64,000 bases of DNA from Chara braunii (taxonomy: Eukaryota; Streptophyta; Charophyceae; Charales; Characeae). The notes beneath the pieces are model-generated. The model ran no database searches, was not told the DNA's origin, and worked only from the letters and a program-made list of their open reading frames with translations. The DNA lies in contig BFEA01000053.1 of NCBI GenBank assembly GCA_003427395.1, positions 2,313,130 to 2,377,129 on the forward strand, written 5' to 3'. This document shows, in pieces, positions 50,751-60,102 of this stretch. Within the stretch, counting starts at the first letter, position 1. Each line of letters begins with the position of its first letter. Both the position numbers and the translations under genes were made by a program.

Positions 50751-51991
50751 GGATTTTTCTTCCATGTATGTTTCCCTCCTTGGTCATCCGACATGTGTGA
50801 TGATATCTGTGTGAGTCGAGTCTAAGTCTGGCAAGTGAGGTAATATCTCTGAGGCTTCTGCTGTTCTACATTGCATTATATCGTTTCTTTTCTGGACGCA
50901 CACTGCGTATTTGCCAATCTCATTGATTGTCCGGAGTCCTACTCGTGACATTGGAGCTCCTTCGGATTTGTGCATTTCACATCGTCAGATGAGCATGCAT
51001 CACCCCTCCTTGCCCTCCGTGTCATGTTCCTGCTCGTGTACCACGTGGTGCATGTTTTTTTTCTTGGCCGGACTTCTACATCCTCCTCCTTGTTGTCTTG
51101 TTTCCCCTCCTCTCCCTCCCCCTCATTGTGCTGCTGCTCGGGGCACACTTTTTTTATTTATAGTTTCTTCTCGGTGTTACTCCTGCTAGTCTTCTTCTCT
51201 ATCTCACAGGTTTTGCTACTCCACGTCCTCTTCCTCGTTTTCTCCCTCCTTGTCGGCATGGAAGTTGATTATGTACCAGTTATCGTGCCATGTATGCTTC
51301 GAGTTTTCTGGGTTGTGGAGTCTTTGAGCCAATGGAATATTCACTCGTTGAAGCCACTGGAATATTTACTCACTAACTGACACCAGCATGTGTTATGTCA
51401 TGTGGGAGAGTGGCCGCCTACATGAGACCACTTGTGGCAGTTGCCGTGTAACAGCTGATATTGGCAAGTGGATCACTTTCCTGGAAGGATCAATATGTAT
51501 GTGCACTTCCTACTGCTGTAGAACGCTATGTGGACCATGAAAAGTGAATGTGATCACCAGTTATTTTCAGGAATTTGGCATGATTCTGGCTGGGTGGGGT
51601 TCCATGTCAGCACACAGCCTATCTTGATGGTGCAGGGGTTGTTAAGACACGAGGAAGAGGAAACAAAGAGCAGGAGCAAACTATTTATACCTACCCTGCA
51701 ATCCACGAAACTCTCAGTTCTCCCCCAGATCTCAAGATGGTTTGTCAGAGAAGTATAAAAGTAAAAGTGGCTCATAGTAAGTAGAGAAAAGTCTGTTGTT
51801 GTTGGCCATGTTGCTGGTTCTTTATTTGGTAGACCTGTAATCAGAGTGTTGAGGGTTCATTGATAGTTCTATCTCTCTTCTTCCTCTGTGTTGTGCCTCA
51901 GTAGAATTTGGGAGGAGGGAGAAATTGGAGAATTGGCATCCGTTAAAATTGGAGAAATGGCATCCGTTAAAATTGGAACGATACAGAGAAG
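50751..51991. other. No recognised gene
   Basis: Unique-looking DNA. A direct repeat attggaga-atggcatccgtt (23 bp, twice) at 51932-51977 precedes LTR B, as does gggaggagggaga. Long frames have no recognisable motif. Confidence 0.4.
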
Positions 51992-53155
51992 TGTAATGAC
52001 CCGCCAAAACACAGACTGAGAACACTGCTGATTTCTGGGATTTTCTGCTGGAATGTATGCCTTGCTAAGATTCCCGCATTCTGCTGTGATTTCTAAGTCT
52101 GTGTGTGTGCGTGCCTGCTGGTCTGCGTGCCTGTCTGAGTGCTTGTCAGCCTGAGTGTGTGTGTGACCCGCAAGGGTACTTGCTGGTTTGGAGGCCCCGC
52201 AGGGCTGGTACTTACCCGTGGCCGTGACTTTGAGGGTTGCAGCAGGAAAAACAAGTAGCAGGGGTAGGCCTGCAACACTTACTGCAGCGGGAAGAACAAG
52301 TAGCACGTAGGCCGGTACCACTCAAGTAGTGTTGGGTACTCGAGGCCGAGCAGAAAAAAAAAGTTGGCATTTTTAGATGCCCAGTAACGGTAGGCTAGAG
52401 GTAGGCCAGTACCAGTCCAAGTAGCTTGAGTCTAGGGCCTGTATGGAGGATATCAGGGTCTGCAATGATGTTTCCCTCCGAAAGGGAGGAGGTACCGGTT
52501 GCACTGGAGCCCAGCGCTGGACTTGGAGTGCTGCCTGGGATTTGAAGGAGCTGGGCGCTCAGCCTGAGGAGGAGGAAGAAATGGGCGAAGGAGGAGAGTG
52601 GCGAGGTACCTACCTGGCTATGGTGGAAACCATATTCATCACCTTGATAGGCGCTGCATCTGGAAGGGCTCAGTAGGGGTAGTGCCACACCAAGATGGCC
52701 CGAGGCAGAGTCAGGCATGGCGGCCTGATGAGCAGCGACATAGCTGCTTTGTGTTGTCCCTTGCACAAGAGGGCAGAGTCCCTAGTAGTCTGTCATAGCC
52801 TTGGCGTGTGAGAAGAGGAAGAAGGGGGAAGCCTTGGCTATGGTGGACCTATTGTTGTGTTAGTAGTAAGAGGGAACTTCGGATATTGATTCTGGTTCAT
52901 CTACTCATTGTTAATATTATTATTTGGAAGAAGAAAAAGATTGGCGAAGTCAAGGAGGAGGAGGAGGAAGGTGGAGAGAGAAGGGGGATTTGTCATTGGT
53001 CTTGCTGGTGTACATCTTCTTCTTCTTCTTCTTCTTCTTCTTCTTCTTCTTCTCCTTTGTCTTATCTCTTTGCAAGTGCTTTCATTTCTTTCACAATTAG
53101 GTGGCATTGTCTTCCATTGTGAATTTGCACTTTGGGAATGACCAGGATCGTAACA
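51992..53155 (+). mobile_element. 5' LTR, family B
   Basis: 1164 bp from TGTAATGACCCGCC to AGGATCGTAACA, directly followed by a primer-binding site, so it is a 5' LTR. Contains ggtaggctagaggtaggcc repeats, a ccctccgaaagggagg hairpin near 52468, the cctacctggctatgg module near 52608 and a TTC tract at 53019-53052. Minus-strand relatives lie at 7338 and 16286. Confidence 0.85.
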
Positions 53156-53157
53156 AC

Positions 53158-53169
53158 TGGTATCGGAGC
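53158..53169 (+). other. Primer-binding site, family B
   Basis: TGGTATCGGAGC, two bases after the LTR. One mismatch to the initiator tRNA-Met type TGGTATCAGAGC. Confidence 0.88.
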
Positions 53170-53986
53170 GGATTTACTAGCTGGTGAGAGGAGTTGAACT
53201 ACCCTAACCCTAATTCCGAATTAGATTAGGGCTAACCTCATGACGGATTAGGGTTGGAAGTTACAGTAAGAGGGGCAGCGAGGTATGTGGATGATGGTGA
53301 GGTATGTGGATGCTGCCCCCACGTGGTTAGGTCATGTAGGGTCGACATCTGACCCGACCAGGTTACTTGAGTGATTGAATGGGGTGACGAGACACAAAGG
53401 AGGCTGATTGAAGTGAGCGAGAGGGAGTAGAGAGTGTGCGAGGTACTCGCAATTGGAATCTGGACTCAAAGAAGACGTTGAGTGACTTATCGGCTTCCCC
53501 TCAAGAGGGCGACCTTATCGGAAACTGTCATTGAAGAGCTCCAAGTTGCTACTTTGGTCTTCAACATCGACGAAGGATCTGACATTGTAACATGGGTGTA
53601 GGAGAGCCCTCTTAGTCGTGCTAGAACACTTCGTGCGGTGGTAGCTAGGGGTCAGGAGGACCTATGAGAGGGGGGTGAGTCGTTATTCCATCTATGGAGG
53701 CCGGGCCTAACAATTAAGTGCCATGTGACTTGGGTATACCCAGGGGAGGTTGCTTGGTGCTTCATGGCCTGTTGGGGTGTGCTGGGCTCTTTTCCTCTTC
53801 TCGGCGGTCTTGGTTGTGTGTGAGCATGTGGATTGCTTTCTCCCCTGAGGGATGGATGGATGATATATCTTGTTCTCAATGACATATTTTTCTACAGTGC
53901 ATTGTCTTTTCACTTAGCGCAGGTAATGACATATTTTTCTACAGTGCATTGTCTTTTCACTTAGCGCAGGTTATGAAAGAATTGAC
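53170..53986 (+). other. 5' leader/gag start of family B
   Basis: ccctaaccctaattccgaat near 53200 has two telomere-like CCCTAA-type units. A 47-bp tandem duplication (aatgacatatttttctacag) spans 53878-53971. Frames are broken; Gag coding becomes clear only after about 53990. Confidence 0.5.
53878..53971. repeat. 47-bp perfect tandem duplication
   Basis: aatgacatatttttctacag begins at 53878 and 53925; the two units are identical. Confidence 0.95.
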
Positions 53987-53989
53987 CTG

Positions 53990-54870
53990 ACCGAGTGGGG
54001 ACCTCCTCATCGCGCAGTATCAAGATACACACGCTGGGCTCAACGCAAGGCCTCAAGGGTCAAAGGTGGAGGACTTCCATGCAAGCTTTTGAACAACATT
54101 TGACTAGTGTGTTCACTACTCCAAACCTAGGATGGATCGATGTCTCTTGCATGGATGAAGTAATGGGAGTGGCCCCTATCAGATTCTCTCCCGACGACTT
54201 CGCGAGAGCTCTTATCGGATCTAGTCAATCTAGAAGCCAAATACCTCGCAGGCGCGCAAAGACACCAGCTGCAAGTAAAACTTTACGACGCTAGCGGTAC
54301 AAAAGCAGCAACCAGCTTGCCCCACCTCCTCTTCACGCAGTATCAAGCTACGCACACTGGGCTCAATGCAAGGCTGAAACTTAAGAGGGCCTCAAGGGCC
54401 AAAGGTGGAGGACTTCCATGCAACCTTTTGAACAACATTTGACTAGTGTGTTCACTACTCCAAACCTAGGATGGACCGATGTGTCTTGCATGGATGAAGT
54501 AATCGGAGTGGCCCCTATAAGATTGTCTCCGGACGACTTGGCGAGAGCTGAATCTAGTCAATCTAGAGGCCAAAGATCTTGCAGGCGTGCAAAGACACCC
54601 GCTGCAAGTAAAACTTTACGACGCTAGCGGTACAAAAGCAGCAACCAGCTTGCCCTACATGAACATTTGGAGGTTGAGGACCAGTGCGGATGATCTGTCT
54701 CTAGATGACGACCTAGGGCCGGACTCCGAAGTGGGCTGTTCTACATCAACCCTTCAGTCTTACACCAATGGTGAAGGAAAATGTAATGCCTGTAGAAGGA
54801 TTGCTTCAGGCAAGGGGCCTAACTCTAGTTCAGGTAAGGGAGCCATAACACACCGCCCCTAGAATGCAAA
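53990..54870 (+). pseudogene. Gag, family B Ty3/gypsy (decayed)
   Basis: FEQHLTSVFTTPNLGWIDVS then DEVMGVAPIRFSPDDFARA and, in the adjacent frame, VNLEAKYLAGAQRHQLQVKL, YDASGTKAATSLP, which occur twice because of a duplication of about 330 bp. A Ser/Gly-rich tail with NGEGKCNACRRIA follows, resembling a degraded zinc-binding spacer. Identification as Gag rests on position between PBS/leader and protease/RT, and on the coiled-coil type residues. Confidence 0.6.
53995..54656. repeat. About 330-bp tandem duplication in gag
   Basis: gaggacttccatgcaa, tttgactagtgtgttcacta and actttacgacgctagcggta each occur twice, about 323-339 bases apart; a small indel shifts the offset along the copies. Confidence 0.88.
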
Positions 54871-55640
54871 GATTCGTGAGAAGCCGGAGGATGCTTCCAC
54901 CAGGCCTGAGAAGCCCTCCGCATTAGTTAAGGAGAATGGGAAAAAAAATCCAAACTGTGCATGTGCTTGCATTGTGAAAAGCCTGGGCACACTGTGTAGG
55001 TTGTTACCGTTTGTAGGGAAACATGCAAAGGGTGTAGAAGACTTGCCAGCGCTCTCTACAACAAGAGAAGCTGAACAATCAGCTGCAGGCCCCTCCGGGG
55101 AACCTGAATACGGCAAACAGCTGCAGGCCCCTCTGGGGAAACTGAATACGGCAAACAGCTTGCTCTTGAAGCCCGGACCGATGCTGAATCCAAGGCTGTT
55201 GCAGTCCAAGTACTTTAAATTGAGCCTTGGGAGGAGACAAGGAAGTCACCTTCCATTCTCACTTGGAATACTGGCTACAGCTCAAGCAGTAGCGCCGTGT
55301 TCAAGGGAGTGTGGAGTTAATCAACCACCGATACATCCGCTTCTTGATTGATAATGGCTCCACAACTAAAGTTTTTTCTTCGTACAAGATTCGTAAGGCG
55401 GGCCTGGGCATGACGAAAATGGAATTGTAGAACCCTTGTTAGACCCCAGTAGGCAACCAAGAGGTTGTCACCTCAACATATGTTGTCAAAGGTGTGTGCG
55501 TCACCTTTGACAAAGATCGCATTGCCACACATGAGTTGAATTTCTATGTTGTCGACAAGTGTCCCTTAGATGCGGTCATTGGTTGGGCTGGTTGAAGGCC
55601 TATTGCCTAAGGACCACGTGGGTGGATACTCAGTCCATGG
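54871..55640 (+). pseudogene. Gag end and protease remnant, family B
   Basis: A near-knuckle CLHCEKPGHTV (CxxCxxxxH, last Cys lost, stop after Val) lies near 54965. Later FDKDRIATHELNFYVVDKC with PLDAVIGWAG gives the flap and D-V-I-G part of a gypsy protease. A 48-bp duplication (aatacggcaaacagctgcag / aatacggcaaacagcttg) is near 55100-55160. The catalytic DSG/DTG is replaced by IDNGSTTK context near 55350. Decayed. Confidence 0.55.
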
Positions 55641-55899
55641 TGTGTGACGCCAAGGGGAGCGAGTGTACCGTCTTGTTGGACGAGATGCACGAGTCCCCAG
55701 TGACTCTTTGAGTGCGAACAAATTTTGCAGGTCAGTGCGCACGTGCAAAGAAGGGGAGCATGTGTATGTAGCCTTTGTAAAGCCTATTCATGTGACTTCT
55801 ACTTTTGTTGCGTTTTCTACCTCGGAAAGTAATTGTACTTTTTACTCCATCTACTTCTGTTCCGTTTACTTATAATCCAACTACTTCAAATTTGGTTGT

Positions 55900-56172
55900 T
55901 ATTGCTGTAAATTCTCAAACTGATTTTCTATCTCCTGTTGAGGATGATCCTCCACCAGAAGTCCCAAGAAACATTCGTCGTCTACTAGATCGTTTTTTGG
56001 AAGTTTTGGTTGAACCTCGTGGAGTACCCGAGCATTCGGTCAAACACAATATTGAGATAGAAGGGAGTGTTCCTCCGAAGGGTTGCTTCTACTATATGGG
56101 GCGAGGCGAGTTGGAGGAGTTGAGAAGCCAGATTAATGACATGATTGATTGTGGATGGATTAGGCCAAGTGA
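55900..56172 (+). pseudogene. Reverse transcriptase N-terminus, family B
   Basis: PEHSVKHNIEIEGSVPPKGC then RGELEELRSQINDMIDCGWI and RPSE. This is the start of the gypsy RT domain (VPPKG-Y-M---E--EL--Q---LI--GWIRPS). Homology ends here, 30 bases before a family E LTR. The rest of pol is not seen after that LTR, so the element is truncated. Confidence 0.85.
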
Positions 56173-56206
56173 GTTTGGGGTAACCTGTTATCCGCCACAC
56201 ATATGT

Positions 56207-56396
56207 TACATATTGGATTCCATACGGGCCCTGTTAGGCCGATGGCTAGGTCTAGGGGGTTGTCCCCGACCGTGGCCATGCTAGGCCACACCGACCGGGG
56301 CTACATATTGGATTCCATACGGGCCCTGTTAGGTCGATGGCTAGGTCTAGGGGGTTGTCCCCGACCGTGGCCATGCTAGGCCACATCGACCGAGGC
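56207..56396. repeat. 95-bp tandem duplication in LTR E
   Basis: tacatattggattccatacg begins at 56207 and 56302. Copies differ at very few positions. Confidence 0.93.
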
Positions 56397-56486
56397 TAAA
56401 GTCCGGACCTTTGGAAAGGCCGACCTTAGGCCACCAGCAACCGACTTAGACTCGGGTTTGCAATTGCAGGCCCTGAACGGGAAACC

Positions 56487-56512
56487 GGTCCAAACGTTTT
56501 TTCGTTTGGACC
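56487..56512 (+). other. Conserved hairpin of LTR E
   Basis: GGTCCAAACG-tttttt-CGTTTGGACC, perfect 10-bp stem. The other copy (4333-4359) has GGCCCAAACG-atattac-CGTTTGGGCC: one base pair changed on both sides. Confidence 0.8.
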
Positions 56513-57360
56513 TGGTGGTTGAAACTTGAGGCTGCAGTTTCCTTGGCGGGGCCGATCTAAACTGTCAGATTGATCTACGGTCCAGATCATGGCGCGGGTT
56601 CTCAGTAGCCAGGCCGAACAGGCCACCGCCAGTACTTGGTATCAGCCAGCGGTCTGTTCGAGAGACTTTGAGGCCGAGACATTGAGGAGCAGCAGTGCTG
56701 CACTACTTTGGGTTTAGCGCATCACCAAGCAGTAGTGCTAGGTGTAGCACGAGTTGCAGAGGCGAGAGAGAGAGAGAGTAGAGACTTACCTGGTACCTAC
56801 CTGTGAGCACCATAGCTCCAACGTCGAGGGCGAGTCTTCAGCAGCTCCAAGGTGGCAGTTTGCGTCAGCAGGTTGGCGCCTGGACACTGGATTAGGGAGA
56901 AAGGACCCTCTCCATCTCCACATTCTCCTCTGCCCCTCTTGGTTCATCTTCTTCTTCTTCTTCTTCTCCATTATCTTCTTTTGACCCTCTACCTTCTGGT
57001 TACTATCTGGACAGAGATCGATGGTGGGCTATCGGTGACATGAGGATTGAGACTTCAGACTAGGATGTTGGGAGGACTATTTAGAGGTCAAACGTCGGCG
57101 ACATCGTGAGATTCTCTATCTTTGGCGTTTCAAGATTACTATTTCAGTGACATTTGTGTTGGCGCTATCTCCTCCTCCTCCTCCCGTCGTCTCTTTCCCC
57201 TACATTCTATCTGTGTGTGGTTTGTGCAGTTTAACCCACCCGATGTATGTATGTGTGCGTGTCTGCAGATAGTCCGAGTCAAGTGTGGGTTAGATCCATG
57301 TTTTCAAGTCTTCTGCTGCATTGTATTGCTCTTTGCTATTGGTCGGTTATGGGTTCTGCA

Positions 57361-57639
57361 TCATACTTGTGTGCACTTCACTAGTATGCAACACATTTGT
57401 GCGTTGCGCGGGTCCGGTCTGGCTGTGCGCCTCTCGCTAGGAGCCGCGCGGGCGATGTCCACTTGCAAGTATGCTTCAAATTGAAAGATGATGGCATCCT
57501 TCGTTACATGACTTTGCTTTAGTTGAGCAAAGTCGCCCCCTTCCAAGAATCTTGTGCCACCTACAAACGATATCTTTCTTATCTGGGCCAGTGGCAACTT
57601 GTCGATTGGCACGTAGGAGGCTCTCATTGCCAGCATCAT
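57361..57639 (-). CDS. Unidentified 92-codon ORF
   Basis: Opens with MMLAMRASYVPIDKLPLAQI and continues GGTRFLEGGDFAQLKQSHVT, KDAIIFQFEAYLQVDIARA. Composition is protein-like and not repeat-driven, but the last 30 codons run into LTR E, so the real segment is about 57394-57639. I recognise no family. It may be an exon of a host gene, or part of a transposon. Confidence 0.3.
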   Translation of the reverse strand: MMLAMRASYVPIDKLPLAQIRKISFVGGTRFLEGGDFAQLKQSHVTKDAIIFQFEAYLQVDIARAAPSERRTARPDPRNAQMCCILVKCTQV

Positions 57640-57887
57640 CTCTTTCTCACTTTCTCCACTTTGCTTCCTCTATATTTATCCGCATCATTACTCCCTTCCA
57701 TGCTTAATATCGACTGCCAATTACCGCTGCTAATCGCCGAACGTCACGTAGAGTGTTCCCTTCTGGGCGCTCCTCATGATAACTTGTCATTCGTGGGTCT
57801 CGCCCTCTCGTTATCCCATGATTGATCCGTAATAAAACAATACTCAATTCCCTCTTACTAATTGACATATTCAATTTCGTCCTTATC

Positions 57888-57992
57888 CAGCGGCAGTGTC
57901 TCTAGAGAAATTGCTAAAGCCAAGTATCAGATTGCCCTTCTCGACATCGACTGCAGCTTTGCTCCAGCCTGTAGAAGATGCCATAACTTTTG
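57888..57992 (+). CDS. Candidate exon, unknown gene
   Basis: A frame (AVSLEKLLKPSIRLPFSTST then AALLQPVEDAITFVG) starts after cgtccttatccag, a fair 3' splice site, and ends before gtagtg, a possible donor. No matching neighbouring exon and no recognised homology. It lies in a stretch (57394-59050) without LTR marks. Confidence 0.25.
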
Positions 57993-59050
57993 TTGGTAGT
58001 GTGTGTTCGCTGTCTTATTATACATCCAGTTGCTCACCCATAGCGCCCCATCTGACCTGCTCTCCAACAGCTATGGTGTGGTCATGTTTGTACCCTGCTT
58101 CACCTTGCTTGTCTTTGGGCTTTCACCATTATGCATGCTTACTTGCCCTCTTCTCCGAGGCGAGCTAGTTTGCAAGCAGGGGCACTGTCCATTCTCGAAG
58201 TTGTGTTTGAGCGTTAGTGCAAAATTTTGTTTGACGACCTGCCGTGATTTCGGCTGCTATGATATGCTTTCTATGTTACCTTGCTTTAGAGTTAAAATTA
58301 TGAACCAAAATAGTCTTCGGCCTAAACAGCCGCGACGCAACTTCTACTTACACCAAAATTAGTGCAACTCCCTTTAGGGCCATCACATCAATTTTTTCCT
58401 TATGTCACATAAAATTTGCATACCCATTGATTGGTTCCTTGCATTATTATTAGTGTTTGGAACAATGGAGCACTTATGTTGGCAACCATGGCAAATGAGG
58501 AGTGTGTGGTGATTCCTTTGAATGCTTCTGCAAGAGTATGAAAGGCATTCCATGATAAAGACCCCAAATTCAAATTCCAGGTCAAGGTCTCAGGCCAAGG
58601 GAGGCCAAGGCTGTCAGTTTCAGAAAAGTCACAATCGGGTACCTTAGGAGTCAAGTCCAACAAGCACCCGGTAAGCAGTCACATCCCAAAGGCAAAAGTT
58701 GCATTATGTAAGCAAGAGTCACGTCTCATATTGAAAAGTCATATTGAAAAGTCATGTCCCACAGGCAAAGGACATGGCAAAAGTCGAGTCCCAGAGGCAA
58801 GAGTTACATCCCACAGTCAATTAATTTGTTAATTGTGAACCTTTGTAAATAAAATTCATTATTTCATCACGAATGAGCATCTCCCTGAAATGTGGCTGGC
58901 CAGTCCTTGGACTGAGCCTCAACTCGTCCCAGCCTCTACTTCCTTTGGCTTGACTTGGAAGCGCTGTGCTGAGAGGGAAGGCGATCATATCCGCTTAGCT
59001 AGTAGTAGAAGATAGAGCTGGTTAGTAGCGGATGTATTTTAAGTCAAAAT
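57993..59050. other. Unique-looking DNA without a recognised gene
   Basis: Near 58720-58800 the string aaaagtcatgtcccacaggc recurs in variant forms several times. The stretch gtaaataaaattcattatt at 58848 could be a polyadenylation region. No firm coding evidence. Confidence 0.35.
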
Positions 59051-59057
59051 TTTGAAG

Positions 59058-59117
<60 letters not shown>
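59058..59117. repeat. (GA)n microsatellite
   Basis: About 30 GA dinucleotides; a shorter (GT)n follows at 59299-59315. Confidence 0.95.
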
Positions 59118-59121
<4 letters not shown>

Positions 59122-59689
59122 AGTCACCTACCTTAGATGAGGATGCTGGTATTGGGTTGCTGAACTCTACGTTGTTGAGCGCTTGGTGACTGGATTTCCG
59201 AAACTGATTAGTATGATGATTTGTTGGAATTTCTAAGTTGAGCATATTTGGACTTTGCATCTTTAGACTCCAGTGTGGATTTCGTGTGATCTCTCAATGT
59301 GTGTGTGTGTGTGTGCTCAAGGTGTCGAGTAGTGAGGCTCAATGCACTTGGTAGGATTAAGGTAGCTCGCTGCATCCGCTAGTGATGAACGCTGGTAGGA
59401 TTAAGGTCGGCGAGAGGAGATTGGGGGTTTGACCTTGGGCTGGAGGGCGAAGAAGAAGTGGCCAGGTTTGGGGGATGATGGCTACGTACATGCGTGCGAG
59501 GAGCATCAAGGAGCTCCATCAAAGGAATGTTCACAAGTGAAGTGCATCGCCCCCCTAAGCCCTGCATTTGCTTTTGATGAATGAATGAGTGTGTTGGTAC
59601 CTTCCCACATCTTGGTGTCGCTGCTGCTGGACAAGAACACTGGATGACATACTTGATTTTGTCTCGAGTCAGCATTTGGTGAGGCACGT
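59118..59689. other. No gene recognised
   Basis: gctggtaggattaaggt-g occurs at about 59350 and 59392, otherwise unique. Possibly LTR or flank of family D. Confidence 0.3.
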
Positions 59690-60102
59690 GTATGAAATAG
59701 GTTGTCTAGGCTAGAAGCTCGACAGCTGGATGTATCACCGGCAAAGTAGGGAGCATGGGCATGAGCGGCAAAAACTCGTAAAGCAGCTTGTCTAGCCCTA
59801 AGACCGGTATTGACCGGCATGCGACCGAACCGGAGTTTACGCAGTGAGGAGATTTTAGTCTTGAGAGCGAACATTCAGATCCTGGTGGGCACATCGTCCT
59901 GTCTGCGTCGTTAAATAATTCCTGAGGTACTTGCTGGCTGACCTTCAGTGTTGGTTGCCCACTAGACTGACGGGCTAGTTGTAGTGACTGTGAGGGGGGG
60001 AAAACTTAGGTCAGGCTCCAATCTAGATTAGGTAGTCAAGTATTGAGGGTGAGGTCTACGTGGTGAGGAAGTGGAGGTTACATACCTGTGCCTTTAGTAA
60101 CC
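59690..60102 (+). mobile_element. LTR/leader region, family D (plus)
   Basis: gtagggagcatgggcatgag, gaccggtattgaccggcatg and cgtcgttaaataattcctga match the minus-strand family D upstream region (39430-39900). CATACCTG at 60081-60088 lies 15-22 bases before the gag ATG, the position of ACTTACCTG in the other copy. Confidence 0.6.

Larger units (their letters stand above)
56204..57393 (+). mobile_element. LTR, family E
   Basis: From TGTTACATATTGG to TATGCAACA; related to 4200-5353 through the GG(C/T)CCAAACG hairpin, ggcctgg, gagcagcagtg, TTC tract, ggtgacat...tcggtgac strings and the ggttctgc-catact ending. Flanks ACATA and CATTT do not match. Contains a 95-bp tandem duplication at 56207-56396 and ACTTACCTG at 56784-56792. 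Confidence 0.75.

Noticed and set aside
53205-53230. Telomeric repeat
   Set aside because: Only two CCCTAA-like units (ccctaaccctaattcc) inside the family B leader; not an array.
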